A stretch of DNA of 64,000 nucleotides from Collybiopsis luxurians FD-317 M1 (Eukaryota > Basidiomycota > Agaricomycetes > Agaricales > Omphalotaceae). Positions 1 to 11,589 of the stretch are shown piece after piece (positions within the stretch are counted from its first letter, which is position 1; each line of letters opens with the position of its first letter). Below the pieces are notes generated by a model that was not told where the DNA came from, ran no database searches, and was given only the letters and a program-made list of their open reading frames with translations. The translations under genes were made by a program, and so were the position numbers. The DNA is taken from NCBI GenBank assembly GCA_000827265.1, contig KN834861.1, positions 62,001 through 126,000 on the forward strand. The letters are read 5' to 3'.

Positions 1-189
1 CGATAAAATTGGTGGTATCCCTCACTGGCTTATCACTTTTATCAGTCCATCTGTCCCAAGTTACACAGGACATGAGCGCTGGATCATCGCCCAGAGCGTA
101 TCATTGACTACAAATTATCGTGGTCTAGGGTACGTTGTAGGACGGCTTTAAAGCCTGATTTTGTAGTATCCTGTTCTCAACAAACTAAC

Positions 190-3100
190 ATGTCCCACAA
201 ACAAGCTCTCCCCACCGTAGGAGGTATGGCCCCCAACTTTGAAGCGAATACTACCTCCGGTCCCTTCAGGTTTCATCACTGGGTCGGAGAATCATGGGTG
301 CGTCATGTTCAACATTCGCCGAAACTTCTTCCTCATCTGCTTATAGTCTATAGTGTTCGTTCTTCCTGGTTCGGTCCAGGCAATGACCGAACTTACCCAA
401 GTGGCACGAAACCTACCGGACATTGAGCGGCGAGGTATGAAGATTGTAGGACTTTCAAGAAACTGGCGTAGCGAGAGTACCCAATGGCAATCACTATCGC
501 AGCACTACAGTCAGCGACCTGGTTCAGGAAAAGACGTGCAAATTGTGGGCTGTTCCTTCTTAGATCTGGACGCTTAGCACTTACTTGAGTAGATCGCAGA
601 TGATCAAGGACGGATTTCGAGTTTGTATGGAATGTCACTGCCAACAGGTAATAATGCCAGAGACACTGCGTCGACTGTGGGTCATTCCGTTGCCTCATGA
701 TACATCATTACCGATGGAAAGTTCCCTAGCGCAATACTGCAATTCTTATAGATCCAAAAAAGATTATCCGGCGGGTCCTGACATATCCCTCTTCCCTCAG
801 TAATGGGCTGAGTCAGCTGCTCTCGTACGATGCCCAACAATTTTGTTTTGCCCGGACTCTTCTAAATTAATTTCTAGTTTGGTGGATAATAGCTCTGGAC
901 TTCTACAGGAGATCCCTACTGGGACTTTTGGACTTGATTCCAAAGGCCGAGGCAAAATTTACAATGACAAAGTCCAAATCTCTGGTGGAGGTGTTGGGAC
1001 CACCGTCGGTGTGGTTCAGGCAGCCGCTGGTGTTGTGCACAACGTTGACGACACAGCCGACGGTGCCGCCGATGTCGTTACCGATACAGGAGGAGGCGGC
1101 GGTTCTCCTTCTTTGAACAGCGCCGTTTCTACTGCAACAGATTATATCCAGCACGCATTAAACGTGATGGATAGCTTGGCCGACCTCGGAAAAGTTATGC
1201 CTTTTGTCGCTCCCGCATTCGTGATCATAAAGGCCATCATCGCTGTCGAACAACGCGCCCGAGATGTAGACGCAAAGTGCACTGATCTTGTTCAGCGCAT
1301 CACTTTTATGCTGAGCCACCTTCCTGCTCTGAAAAAGATCAAAGTCACAGACTCGACGCGACAGGTCATCGATCATATGAACGATGTTCTTAAAAAGGCT
1401 GCAGCACTTATTCAAACCTACCGGAAACAAAATGCTATTGCCCGACGCCTCAGTGTTCACAACAAGGACCGCTTTGCGTCATGCGCCGCCTCGCTCAAGG
1501 ACTGCACGAATGACTTGACGGTCAGTCTTCAGATCCATCAAAGCATGCAGCTGGACATCCTCACTCGACCGGTCCCTTCGGACCCTGAGGACGAAGCTGC
1601 AGAGAAATTTGTTGCCGCTCATGGAGGACTGGAGGCTGTAAAGGAGAATGAAGAGCTTGTGAAACAGTTCGCAGCCGAGATGAAACTTTCGATGGATGAA
1701 AAAGTCATGGAGCAACTCAACAGTAACATTACCGAAGTTTTGCAGCAAAACCAGGATCGCTTGGAACAATCTCTCAACGAGAGTGTCAGTGCATCCGTCA
1801 TTGACGGAATCAAGGGACTGGCTGCACAAATGAACGAGTCGGCCAAGGAGCAGAAATTTATATGTGTTCAATGTGACAGAGAGTATCATGAATCCACCAA
1901 TGGAGAGAAATCCTGTTCCTTCCATCGTGCAGAATATGACTCCGAGGGTAAAACCTATGCTTGCTGTAACACTCAAAATCCATGCCAGGCAGGACGTCAT
2001 CGTTCCGAACACCACTATGACTATCTTTATGGGAATTTTTTTTCATTTGCCAGAAACATCTCTGAGTATGATCGATGGGTCTATGTCCAGGATTTCAATC
2101 TTGATACCTCAGAGCTGATTACGGCTTCTGTAAGCCGTCTTCTGCGCTGGAAATATCGTGGTGCTGCTCCTGCATTGCCTACCATACTCATCAAAGTAGG
2201 ACAAGTGTCAATATCTACCCCATACTTGTTTAGGGCCTTCAACACCCATGACCTTGAAGTTGCCTCCAGGGTTGCAGAAATCACTCACCAGACTGTCCTT
2301 TTCCGAACTTCCCACTCTGAAGAGCAGTATGCGATGCTGGAATGGGTGTTGTCAGCAGAAGGAGTCATCATAGGGATCAATATCACGGTGAAAGCGTCTA
2401 CCTCACCAGCTCCTTTCATTAGATTCTGTTCATTTGACATTACGACTGCCACCCTAACGGGGGAAATTCAGACTTTATCTGAAGGTGGTCTGCGCCCCTA
2501 CAGGCCTAGCACACCATACATTCTCCCTGAGGTTCAACGAGTGAGTGCTATTCTACCTGAAAAGGCACCTCGTGAAGTTCGAAAGAATTTCAAACCTCGC
2601 ACATCACCGAATCTCCCAGTGGTGCTGAAAGTAGTCTCTGACCCACCACTGGAGTCAGCCGGCTTTGATTCCAATTCAAATTACGAAATCTTTACAGGGA
2701 CTATATCCGTTTTCAACAAACACCAGCCCAAGTCCATGGAGTCAATTTCTATCTCGTCGGTCACTCCCTTTTATCGCTTCATTGGTGATGAAACATATAA
2801 GCCTGGAGAATTAATCCAGTCGAGCTCGAAGGAACAAGTTATTTTCCCTATTTCCATTGAACCACGTCAAACCTGGATATACAAGTTTAATGTCGGTGTA
2901 CCTCTCTCTGCAGAGGAAAGAAAAATTCAAACCGGTGATATAATGTGGCGTGATCTTTCGATTGTGGCCAGACAACGTCCCCTGCGTATAAAGCTGGTCC
3001 TGACGGACGTCGAAGAAGAGGAATGTTCTCTCGTCCTGGATTACGTTTCACCCGTGGTAGTTGATCAGGCGAAAAGCAAAGATATCGCTTTCTTTTATAT

Positions 3101-3806
3101 CGACGACCCTTTTACCTTCAAGCGATACGGAGTCCACATAGCTCAGACCCCTTCTGAGAAAGTCTCTAGTATTACAGGTGAGATTGCAGTACAGATAGGG
3201 CCTCGTTGGCCTTGGCTGTTTGAACTTGACCTGCAGAAAACTGTCCACAAAGCACTTAAAATGGGCGAATCAGAAGTTGATCTGTCAGATCTCGATATTG
3301 GACAGACTCAATACTCCGAAACGCCCTCGGCCTGGTCATGGAAGTGCTGGGCTCTTGTTGACCTCTCCTGTCAACGAGTTTATGCATTCAAAATCCTTAT
3401 CACCAAAGATATTGTTGGAACAAAAGGATTTGCTTGCCTTGGATATGTTCCCTGTCCTTCATGCAGTAACTCTCAGGACGAAATTCGGCCAATCCAATAT
3501 GCCAAGGAGACGATTAAGTTTCCAGAATTGGAACCTTATGTTGCTCCACCATCACCTCCCTTCGATGACCTGTTTGATGACGTTCCTCCAGAAGCACCAA
3601 AAGCAACTATGGAATCTGTGGTTGCCGAGGCTGGCTCATTACCGCAGCTTGCAATTCTAGAAAAGTTGGACCATCGACTGGCATCCATTGAGAGCAGTCT
3701 TTCAAGGCTTCCATCCATGGACAATAGTCTTGCATCCATTGATAATACCCTTTCGAGGCTTGGCGCATCCATTGAACAGCTTGTTGAGGTACTGAAGACA
3801 AAGTAA
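190..3806 (+). CDS. Peroxiredoxin-like / MLKL-NTD-like fusion protein (spliced model, 1136 aa)
   Basis: Five exons (190-301, 354-544, 593-676, 730-824, 878-3806) join in frame through GT-AG introns of 52, 48, 53 and 53 nt; the summed length is divisible by three and predicts 1136 residues. Residues 1-160 read as a 1-Cys peroxiredoxin fold: APNFEANTT near the start, then ELTQVAR, IIADDQGRISSLYGM and LIDPKKIIRRVLTYP. The position of the usual PVCTTE peroxidatic motif reads SVQAMTEL, and the domain has no cysteine, so peroxidase activity is unlikely. A glycine-rich linker leads to a helical bundle (about 244-389) that resembles fungal MLKL/HeLo-type N-terminal domains, then a coiled region, a Cys/His cluster (490-540), a long beta-rich region I do not recognise and a C-terminal repeat. 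Joining the two halves is inferred from splice phase; the alternative is two genes, the second beginning at an ATG near 1167 inside the 843-3806 open frame. A role in cell death or immunity is only inferred. Confidence 0.6.
1864..2034 (+). other. Cys/His cluster (CHORD-like zinc-binding candidate) within the fusion protein
   Basis: The translation here shows C-x2-C, then SCSFH, ACC, PC and GRH followed by a second His pair. The order C..H, CC, C..G-x-H resembles a CHORD zinc module, although the spacing differs from the classic form. It follows the helical bundle and precedes the unrecognised beta-rich half. Zinc binding is inferred from residue pattern only. Confidence 0.4.
3640..3803 (+). 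repeat. C-terminal heptad-like repeat in the fusion protein
   Basis: The last ~50 residues repeat a unit of the type LASIESSLSRL, then LASIDNTLSRL, ending GASIEQLVEVL. Leucine and isoleucine recur at about 3-4 residue steps, as in a short oligomerising coiled coil. The repetition is also visible at DNA level (gcatccattga recurs). Confidence 0.6.
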
Positions 3807-4064
3807 GTAGATGGCATTCTTAAGTGTAGTATGTAAGTATACCAGTAGTAATTTTTTCTCCAATTACTAGCAATAAGATGTAACTTCATATACTTTGAAT
3901 GTACACACAGTTGCACCGTAATGCAGCGGCGAGCCCAAAGAATGCCTGCGGGATGTTCATAAAATGAAAAAGATCCTGCACCTGCATTCCTCGATGCCAG
4001 AGACCAAGCATTTGCCACTTCTGATTATTGTGTTCTATTATTCCTTCATTTAATATATAATCAT
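3807..4064. other. Intergenic spacer, 3' of the fusion gene
   Basis: AT-rich spacer between the fusion gene stop and the tRNA. No open frame with recognisable content was found. Confidence 0.5.
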
Positions 4065-4169
4065 GGGCTAGTAGCGTAGGGGTTATCGCGTTCGCTTTGC
4101 ATTCATAGGACTGAGATTTGTGATAGTTTCCATTGCGAAAGGTCTCCGGTCCAAATCCGGACTAGTCCA
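4065..4169 (+). tRNA. tRNA-Ala (TGC) with a 32-nt intron
   Basis: The 7-bp acceptor stem is GGGCTAG/CTAGTCC with discriminator A. The D stem is GCG/CGC. The anticodon stem TTCGC/GCGAA brackets a loop that reads TTTGCA, about 32 extra nucleotides, then T, which places anticodon TGC with a canonical intron after position 37. The T stem is TCCGG/CCGGA. The T loop begins TCCAAAT instead of TTCAAAT, so the B box departs slightly from consensus and a pseudogene cannot be excluded. Confidence 0.8.
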
Positions 4170-4591
4170 TTCTGAGTCCATTGGTTGTTCTCAAAAAGTG
4201 TATCTTTTTCCATCGCTCTTTGTTTGGTGCAATAACTTAGGGGTCTCTTTGCGGCGTAGGTGATTGACATCGATGCCACCTTGATATGTAGTGCCTTCCG
4301 AACATTCCCCAACATGGTCAGGGACTATCGGTTCAAAGTAATCCGCAAGCTTTTGCTGCATTTGTACATATGCTGTACAACCTTTCAGCTATCAGATATA
4401 GGTACATGACAATACACAAAGCAAGGAATACATCTAAACCATATGCATCCATACTCAGATCAAAAAATCAAGCTTCCAACCCCTTCATGGCACATTTCCA
4501 TTCCCAACCGACTACGCACCCAAGAGCTATCGCAAAACAAAAGATCAAAAAACCAAAACCATGAACCAAAAAAAAAAAAAAAACAAGTCCC
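4170..4591. other. Spacer with an A-rich tract
   Basis: No gene was recognised. It includes an A-rich run at about 4568-4583, just beyond the 3' end of the minus-strand GID5-like gene. Confidence 0.5.
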
Positions 4592-7500
4592 TTAATGATC
4601 TGGAACATCAACACTCCCACTCCTCGCTCTCCCCTCCCCACCAACTCCAACTCCAACACTAACACTAGCCCTCCTAGCATACGTAGCAGTCGTGTACGCA
4701 TACACATCCCCATGCTCCAACCAATCCAACGCCGTCCTCGCAACTTCCAAATCCTCCCGATCCTCCCGCCCCATATTCCCCGCTATCCCTCCGGTCCCAT
4801 GATGACCCACACCCGCACCCGCACCCACACCGGGACCTACGCCCACACCTACGCCACCTACGCCTCCCCCCTCACCCGCACCGAATCCAAGCACCGAATA
4901 ATGATGATGCAAGACAGACGAAGACGTCGCCGAACCATGGGATGACGAACCGAAACTCGAGCTTACGCCGTGTGCATGCCCATGCCCATGCCCATGACCA
5001 TACATCCCCGACCCTCCACCCCCAACACCAACACCGACACCATGCCCTATCGATCCACCCACATGCCCATGCGAATGATGCGCCAAAGGAAGATGATGAT
5101 GCTGATCCACAATCCTCCTCAATGTCCCTACAAACCCCGCGTCAGTCAAAATCCTATGTGCACCCGTAAGTCCTCCTTGTGTCCTTCTCCGCGCCCCGGT
5201 TCCCATTCCAATCCCGGTTGATCGAGTAGACGAAGATGAGGCCCGTTTCCTTCCCGGTCTCGATCCAGAACCAGAACCGGAAGCTGAAACTGACCCTGAA
5301 GTCGAAGCGGACGCTGAACCGGAAGCAGACCGACCCATCCCTACTCCGTACCCAATCCCCATAACATCCACGTCTTCATCCCCCTCTCTATCTGCACCCC
5401 TCCCTCTCCCTGCACCCCCACCCCCACCTTCTCGTTCATCATCATCTTCCCCACCCACCTCACTCCCCTCCCCCTCTCCCCCATCCCCATCCCCCTCCTC
5501 ATCCCCCGCTCCAAAATCAACCTTCACCATCTCCAACACCGCCCTAACCACCGGCCTCCTCACCTCCGGCCCCTGCTCCGCCAGTACCCTCCTCAACGCT
5601 TGCACCATCCCTGGACACCCCAGGATCATCCGATGATGCCTTAGATCAGGCGAGTTGACGAGGTTGGCGAGGAGAGATGCGGATTGGATGAGGATGTCGG
5701 TTGGGGTGTGCGGGGTGTGCGGGGTCATTGGGGTGTATGGAGTGTGAGGGACATGGGGGGTGTGCGGAGTGTGCGGGGTGTATGAGGAGGTTGAGGTCGA
5801 AGTCGAGGGGGACGGGTGGTTGAGGATGGATGTGAGGTGGGAGAGGAGGATGGAACCGGAGGGAGAAGACGAAGAAGATGGGGAGGAGGTCGAAGACGTT
5901 GAAGGGGCAAGGGGAGTAGAAGATGGATGTCGGATATCGAGTTCAGTCATGACAATGGATATCCCATCTTCGTCCTCGGAGAGATTACGAAGGATGTTGA
6001 GAGTTTGCTCGAGGATTTTAGGAGATGAAGTGCTGAGCAGACTATATAACCAAAGAAGGAAAAAATATCATTATTTAGTTAATGTAAGTTCGAAACAGAA
6101 AAAAAGACACTCACTCATCAAGTCGACTTTTCTGTTCTCCAGCCTCCTCAAACGCCTTCGACGACCGATGCCAACCAAGCATACTAATCACCTCCTTCTT
6201 CTCACTCAGAGTCGATTTCCTAACAATATTCTTCACCGCCCACAGCGCATTGAACCTTAACCCATCCTCCGAATCCGCATCAGGATCCACCTCAGGCGTC
6301 GAATGCGGAGGCGGATGTATCAGCTCCGCCAACCTGGGGATCAACCCGTGCTCGATGTACACAGGCTTGAGCGGGCTAAAGTCGCACACGGCGTTACATA
6401 TCGCGCGGAGCGCGGCATTCACGACTCGGGGATCTTCCTTCTCTTTCACACCGATTGGACCTAAAGCTGCTCGAGGGCGCGCTTCCTTCCGGCCCATGAA
6501 CAGAGCGAACACGAGCCAACCCAAGCCGGAATCGATGATGCTGGTACGAATGACGGCGACGCTGCGCGTGAGGGCTCGAATGACATGACATGCTGCGTGT
6601 CGGAGGGACGCGTGAGGGGAAAAAAGACCGGCGAGGATGAGGGAGAGGGCGGGCTGAGATTGCGATGAGGATGCTGTAGAAGGTGTTTCGGCATCGGTAG
6701 CAGGCTGTGAAGCTGTTTCCCCCTCATCTTCAGTCAAAGCCCTACGAATATCATTGATCAACAGACTGATACTGGCCAAACACAGCATCACTGCCTCTCG
6801 AAAGCGAATCTCGACTTTTGGCTGGTCGAGCTCGTGCTCGAGCCATGACTCCCATTCAGGGCCTGTAAAATAAGCCAGCGAAGGGGAGTTCATTGGAGGG
6901 AGAGCGGGAAGCGGCGGACATGGTGGTGTCAATTTCCGGAGAATAGATAGTAAAACACGGAGAGCACCGCGGTCATACGCGAGCTGTGCATAGATGGCAG
7001 AGTCGGCCATGAGATGAGAGAGAATGAAGGCAGCCTTGGCAGAATGGGCAGTCCGGTTTGTTATCATTGCCATCAGGACACTTAGAATCGCATCGGCCGC
7101 GGGTGGGGCAGAGCCTGAGGGTGACGCTCGCAAGATGTGCGTGGCACACAGGCAAGCGGAGAGCTGGTCGTCTCCTGACCGAGATTTTGCATAACCCACA
7201 ATCTCCGGCAACGGCAGCTCGTTCGCCGCAGTGGGATTATCCTTAACCAGCGCGGCTAACGCGAACAAAGCACTTCCGAGGGTGGTCTTTTTCCTGGCCA
7301 AGTCCAGTAAACTTCGCAAAACGTATCCGCCCGACGTCGGTGCCTTGGTCGCCTCCCAGCCTCGCTTTTCCTTCCTCTCTCTCTCTCCAGCGTTCCTCCA
7401 CGAGCATAAACGTTCCCTGACTGGTTGGGTACGAACCACTGTCCCGATCATGTTTGCAACAGCACCAGCTTCTTCCCCCGACAGCATTGGTACCCAAATA

Positions 7501-7991
7501 TCCATTGCTTCCGCACTGAAAAACCACTCGAGAGTCTGTGCCGCAGGTCCAGCTAACCACTGATCTTCGAAAGCACCAAGCCCCCATAGTGATGGTCCCA
7601 CAAGCTCTGCCAAGTCCCCCGCTATCCCGCTCAATGCCCGAACCAGTACCAATCTTAATTTAACTTGCAAAGTCGTTGTCTTTGACAGCGCAGACAAGCA
7701 TCCTCTCAAAGCATCTGCTTCGATCAGAGCTGCTAGTACCACGGTGTCATTGGCATGACCACCAAGCGAAGCCAAAGAAGCAAGAATCTGCGCAGTCTCT
7801 GTCCGAATATCATCCCCCGCCCCCGCATCCATAGTCGTGCCCACCAAAATTTTCATCGTTCCATCATCTTGCGCTAGCCGACATTTCGCCGACGGTGTGC
7901 CGATGACTCGGTTTTTGAGCTGTTTGAGCTCGCTGAGCGAGGGAGGATGCGACCGGAACGACGACGACGACGACGCAGCGGAAATTGTCAT
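4592..7991 (-). CDS. GID5: GID complex armadillo-repeat subunit (ARMC8/Vid28 homologue)
   Basis: Two exons on the minus strand: 7991-6115 and 6041-4592, separated by a 73-nt intron (6042-6114, GTGAGTG to TATAG). The product is 1108 residues. Armadillo repeats of the ARMC8/Vid28 type are clear, for example LRHAACHVIRALTRSV, NAALRAICNAVCDFSPLK and NALWAVKNIVRKSTL; across the splice the sequence continues LLSTSSPKILEQTLNILRNL. In yeast and animals this family is the substrate-receptor scaffold of the GID/CTLH E3 ubiquitin ligase, which degrades gluconeogenic enzymes. The start at MTISAASSSS is preferred over an upstream in-frame ATG at 8204, because the upstream part (8000-8204) belongs to a neighbouring pseudogene scrap. 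The last exon carries a long insert rich in Gly, Ser, His and Val before a final conserved helix (TALDWLEHGDVYAY), so this homologue is larger than usual. Confidence 0.85.
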
Positions 7992-8089
7992 CCAGAGTGA
8001 CGGTAACGAGAAAAGTTTAAATAAATTGAAGACACACGCGTCGGAAAGATTACATAATCCAGCAGATCTCCTTCCATCTCGGAGTATAT

Positions 8090-8500
8090 GCAAAGTATAT
8101 GCGCCTATATACGTACTACTGAGTACTGCATACCTTCGGAAGATTTCGGCCAGCTCTTCCTCATCTGAATCCTCGACATCGGTTAAAGGAATCACTTCTC
8201 GCAATCAAGTTAGCGGAGACTTCGAAATTTCTTTGGGTGTCTCCGATAATCGTGAGGTCACTGCTACTATCATATGATATAAAGTTTGGACCAATTTAGT
8301 GACGATTCAGCTCCATACAGCATTCTCACCAGCTCTGCCACTCCAACAGGGTGTGAGGGTAGAGTCAAACTGGGGAGGTTGATATGAACCAGAGGCGGGA
8401 GCTGTAGATGAAACTGCCAGAGGACAAGGGGTTTCAGCAGCAGCTGCAGAAGGTTAGGCGGGTCCTTCGGTCTTGGATATGTGGACTTAAGTAGACGGGA
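8090..8500 (-). pseudogene. Scrap of the H15-like gene family
   Basis: This stretch resembles two separated parts of the pseudogene at 21.9-23.7 kb. The phrase for DVEDSDEEELAEIF near 8110-8200 matches about 21,950-22,000, and the stretch around 8350-8480 (gggtccttcggt, tggagctgtagat) matches about 23,140-23,290. The middle of the gene is missing, so this is an internally deleted, decayed copy lying just upstream of the GID5-like gene. Confidence 0.5.
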
Positions 8501-9422
8501 TGGTATAAAGTGCAGCACAAGGTAAAGGTAGAGTTTGTGGAAACATGGGTAAATTTTTTCTCAAATATTCTGTTGTATATTGTCGTTCAATGAATCCTGC
8601 AGGATTATTCTATGACCTAGGGATCACTGTCATAAAGCTAATGGAATTCCAACACTCTCACAAGAACTTGCAGCACCAGGAGAAATGCAAGAGGTATAGG
8701 CGTATGATATCAGTTTTAAGGATTTAGAGAAAAGATATGGGACTTATCGGTATATTATTACCTTCGCACACAATCGTTATGGATGTGTACGCGTTTACGA
8801 ACGACTGTCGATAAACATTAGTCGCCTTACTCTAACCAGTCCCGGACTCATAAGTGCCACGCGATCCCTCCGGCAGCCCACTCTCATACACAGTATCTCA
8901 AGAGCTCAGAGAAGATATAGAGTGCAGGATCTGCCAGTGCCGGCACAGGAGCCTCGAGGATAAGGAGGTGCTAGGCGGCGGTGGAAGAAATGTTAACGTC
9001 ATCAAAAAAAGTAATCATGCCGCTGTCGTTGCTTTTTAGTGCGGGTGTTATCCCTGTTGAATTATGGAATAACTACTTGTCAAACAAGGGCTCAAGATAT
9101 AATCACAATGGTAAATGAAGACTGGAATATGAAGGTGGACTGCTCGATGGCCAATTTCGTGACATTCTCATTATTTCTCCTTCTGTGTTTTGCCCTGTTG
9201 CATATGTGCCCACTATGAATGCGGGCGGTGGCAGCTGAGGTTCTATTTGATTAGGAGCCCTGGTTATGGGAGGGACCTTCCTTTGACCTGGTGGCATTCA
9301 CGCAAAATCATTCGGCACTCGAATATTATCCAAGTCATAGCTAAGCATCAATGGTCTGGGCAATTTGAAAGGGTTTTGATGAGGATTGCCAGGATTTGGT
9401 TGCTTCTGCAGAGGATCTACCC
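8501..9422. other. Gene-poor spacer
   Basis: About 900 bases with no open frame that resembles a known family and no clear repeat or RNA gene. Confidence 0.45.
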
Positions 9423-11340
9423 CAGCGTTGCCGCGGTTCGGTTCGGTCCAGGAACCTGCTAATTTCTTGAACCTTGCACCAGGACCTAAGGTTTGGTCCA
9501 AAAAATTCTGAGCCTTGCACCTGAACCCTAGGTTCAGGTTCAGAGGTCCAGGTTCAGAGGTTCACCCAGTTTGAACCAGGTTCAGATGGATATTTTTCAA
9601 CAGCAATTAATTAAGTAGCTACACCTACTGGTCAAAACAAGGATCTACATGAAGCCAAGTCTCTTCTTTTGCTTTAATATGCCCATCCCAATAAGCACCC
9701 TTACGAAGCTGCATTTCACCAAAAAGATCACCCAACCGAGCTCAACGAGCAGCATCAGTAATATATTCTCCTGAAAATGACCACTCCACCGAAGATGCAG
9801 AACCCTGATGTCAGGAGACACTTATGTTTTCAGAAAATTAATCCAGAACATAAAAGAATATTCCAATAGTAAGTATAGGGACTGTAGGAGCATGTGACTG
9901 CCTACTAAGGACTAGGGGCAGTGTTATTGAAATTTTTATAACTCAGAACCTGTCCTTAGAGAATCAAATAAGGCAGGAATGAGTCCATGAGATTTCAATG
10001 AGTCATCAGGAGTTGAAAGGATTCAAAAAGAGTTGGGATAACTCAGTGGAAATTATAAAGAGTATAGAAAGAAGTCATGCAGACATTCAAAGAGTCAATT
10101 TCTTAATTAGGTAGAATTAAAAATTTGTAGTATATAAGGAGAGGAACCCACAGAAAATGATAGAGGACTCTGAGAGGACCCCTCCAAGCTAGCAATGTAG
10201 TTTTTCATTCCCCACTTAATTTCTAAGAGCCTTGGTCAAGCTGATTCAGTGCAGTTAGTTGATTAGGTTTGTTAGATCTAAGTCTCAAGTCAAGTTTTTT
10301 TATAGTTTAAGCTAGCTAGACCCACCGAGCAGCTAGTAGTTTGGGCACATATTTTCACCACTGCCAAGTTATTGAAGCACTGACACTTCCACTGTATGCC
10401 ACTTTGAAACTCCACAAACTTGTAGTCCTAGTTAGTGCCTTGCATCTTTATGATACTGCCTCTAATGCACCTGCCTAACTAAAACCAGGATTTTATTAAA
10501 CACACCTGTACCTGACACTGAATGGCAAGATAGTCTTGATCCAGGCATGATAGAACTGGGTACTCATATTGGTTATGCTAGTGTATAGTGATGAGAAAAA
10601 AAAAACCAAAATGTTAATAGCAAAATCAACTTACACCCCACCAGGCAATGATGTCATTGCAAGCTGCTCGAGGGACAAGCTTGCCACCCAGGTAATGATC
10701 AAATTCCTTTAATGGATCAGAGGCAGCATCAACAGTAGTCGATGTGGCATCATTCTCAGCCAGTACTGCATCTATCCAATCATCAGAAGCTGCAAGAGTG
10801 TAAGAATCATGAAGAACCGGGGGGGAAAGGCCGTACCACTTGAGTCAACATCCATGGGAAGCGCAGGTGGATTGGCTTTGCTGGTATCTTGACAGTCCTG
10901 TGACACAACCTTACCATATCATGATAGCAAAGAAACTGGCAAATCATTAGCTGTCGCTCATAAGGTATATAGGGTTGAGTAAAAGTACCTCTCGCTCCAT
11001 GGCATTCCTCGCCTTTGCAACCCACTCAGCCTGCCAAACTGCATTTAAATATGAAAGCTTCGAGCTGGGTTAAGAACTGAAGCAGATAAGTGGAAAATAG
11101 TAGAACAAATCATCTCGAAACCTACTATGACAAATGAAATATATCGGGGAATTGACAGCTGACCGATACCATTTCCGCATATTATGGAGCCCAGCTTGAA
11201 GCGCAGGAGCAATTGGCTCGTACTCTGGGTCAGTGAGAAACTCCGCCCACTTGCACTGTGCTCGCTCAAGGATAAGAAAAACTTTATGACAGGTAGCCAC
11301 TTTCTCTCATCCAAGCTCAGTAGTACATGTCGAAATGACC
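9423..11340 (-). mobile_element. hAT-type transposon relic, 3' half, interrupted by a solo LTR
   Basis: The left end (cagcgttgccgcggttcgg) is followed by many GAACC/GGTTC subterminal motifs up to about 9590. Minus-strand coding remnants follow: LERAQCKWAEFL and HNMRKWYRS (11,300-11,150), AEWVAKARNAMER (about 11,030), DPLKEFDHYLGGKLVPRA (about 10,700), and YPVLSC with DYLAIQ (about 10,530). Beyond the solo LTR the reading resumes with GSASSVEWSFSGEYITDAAR (about 9,750-9,805). This is the order expected of a hAT C-terminal catalytic and dimerisation region. The 5' half of the transposase and the right TIR are absent. The same end type recurs near 44,841. Confidence 0.7.
9809..10517 (+). mobile_element. 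Solo LTR inserted in the hAT relic
   Basis: The 709-bp insertion begins TGTCAGG and ends CCTGACA, the TG...CA inverted ends typical of LTRs. It is flanked by a 4-bp duplication CTGA (9805-9808 and 10518-10521). Removing it rejoins the hAT reading frame (DYLAIQ to GSASSV on the minus strand). A TATA-like stretch (tatataagg) lies near 10,131 in plus orientation. No internal retroelement region is present, so it is a solo LTR. Confidence 0.7.
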
Positions 11341-11589
11341 TATAGAAGACGGTAGGATGGTTAGTCATCATAGATGTGTGCGTAGAAAGCAGGCCTCACT
11401 TCAAGTACATTGCAACAGAGGCGTATCACATTCCATTCATCATTACTCGCTTGATAGAAAGCATACAATTTCCACTAAGTCGGCTCTCGAAAGCATGCAC
11501 TGCACTGTGGATGGGTCCTTTCAGAGTCTACTCTCTGATTGACATTTGACCAATTATCTGAGAACCAGTATGCCCTTCCCTCTGAGAGC

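Noticed and set aside
1167..3806. Treating the long frame as a stand-alone gene starting at 1167
   Set aside because: Reading with coding character extends upstream to 878 and joins the peroxiredoxin exons in phase; kept only as the alternative.
5760..6260. Plus-strand 166-codon open frame
   Set aside because: It is the antisense of the GID5-like exon and crosses its intron; composition is explained by the real gene.
6111..8204. GID5-like start at the upstream ATG (8204)
   Set aside because: The extra 71 residues come from the H15-like pseudogene scrap; homology to ARMC8 begins after the ATG at 7991.
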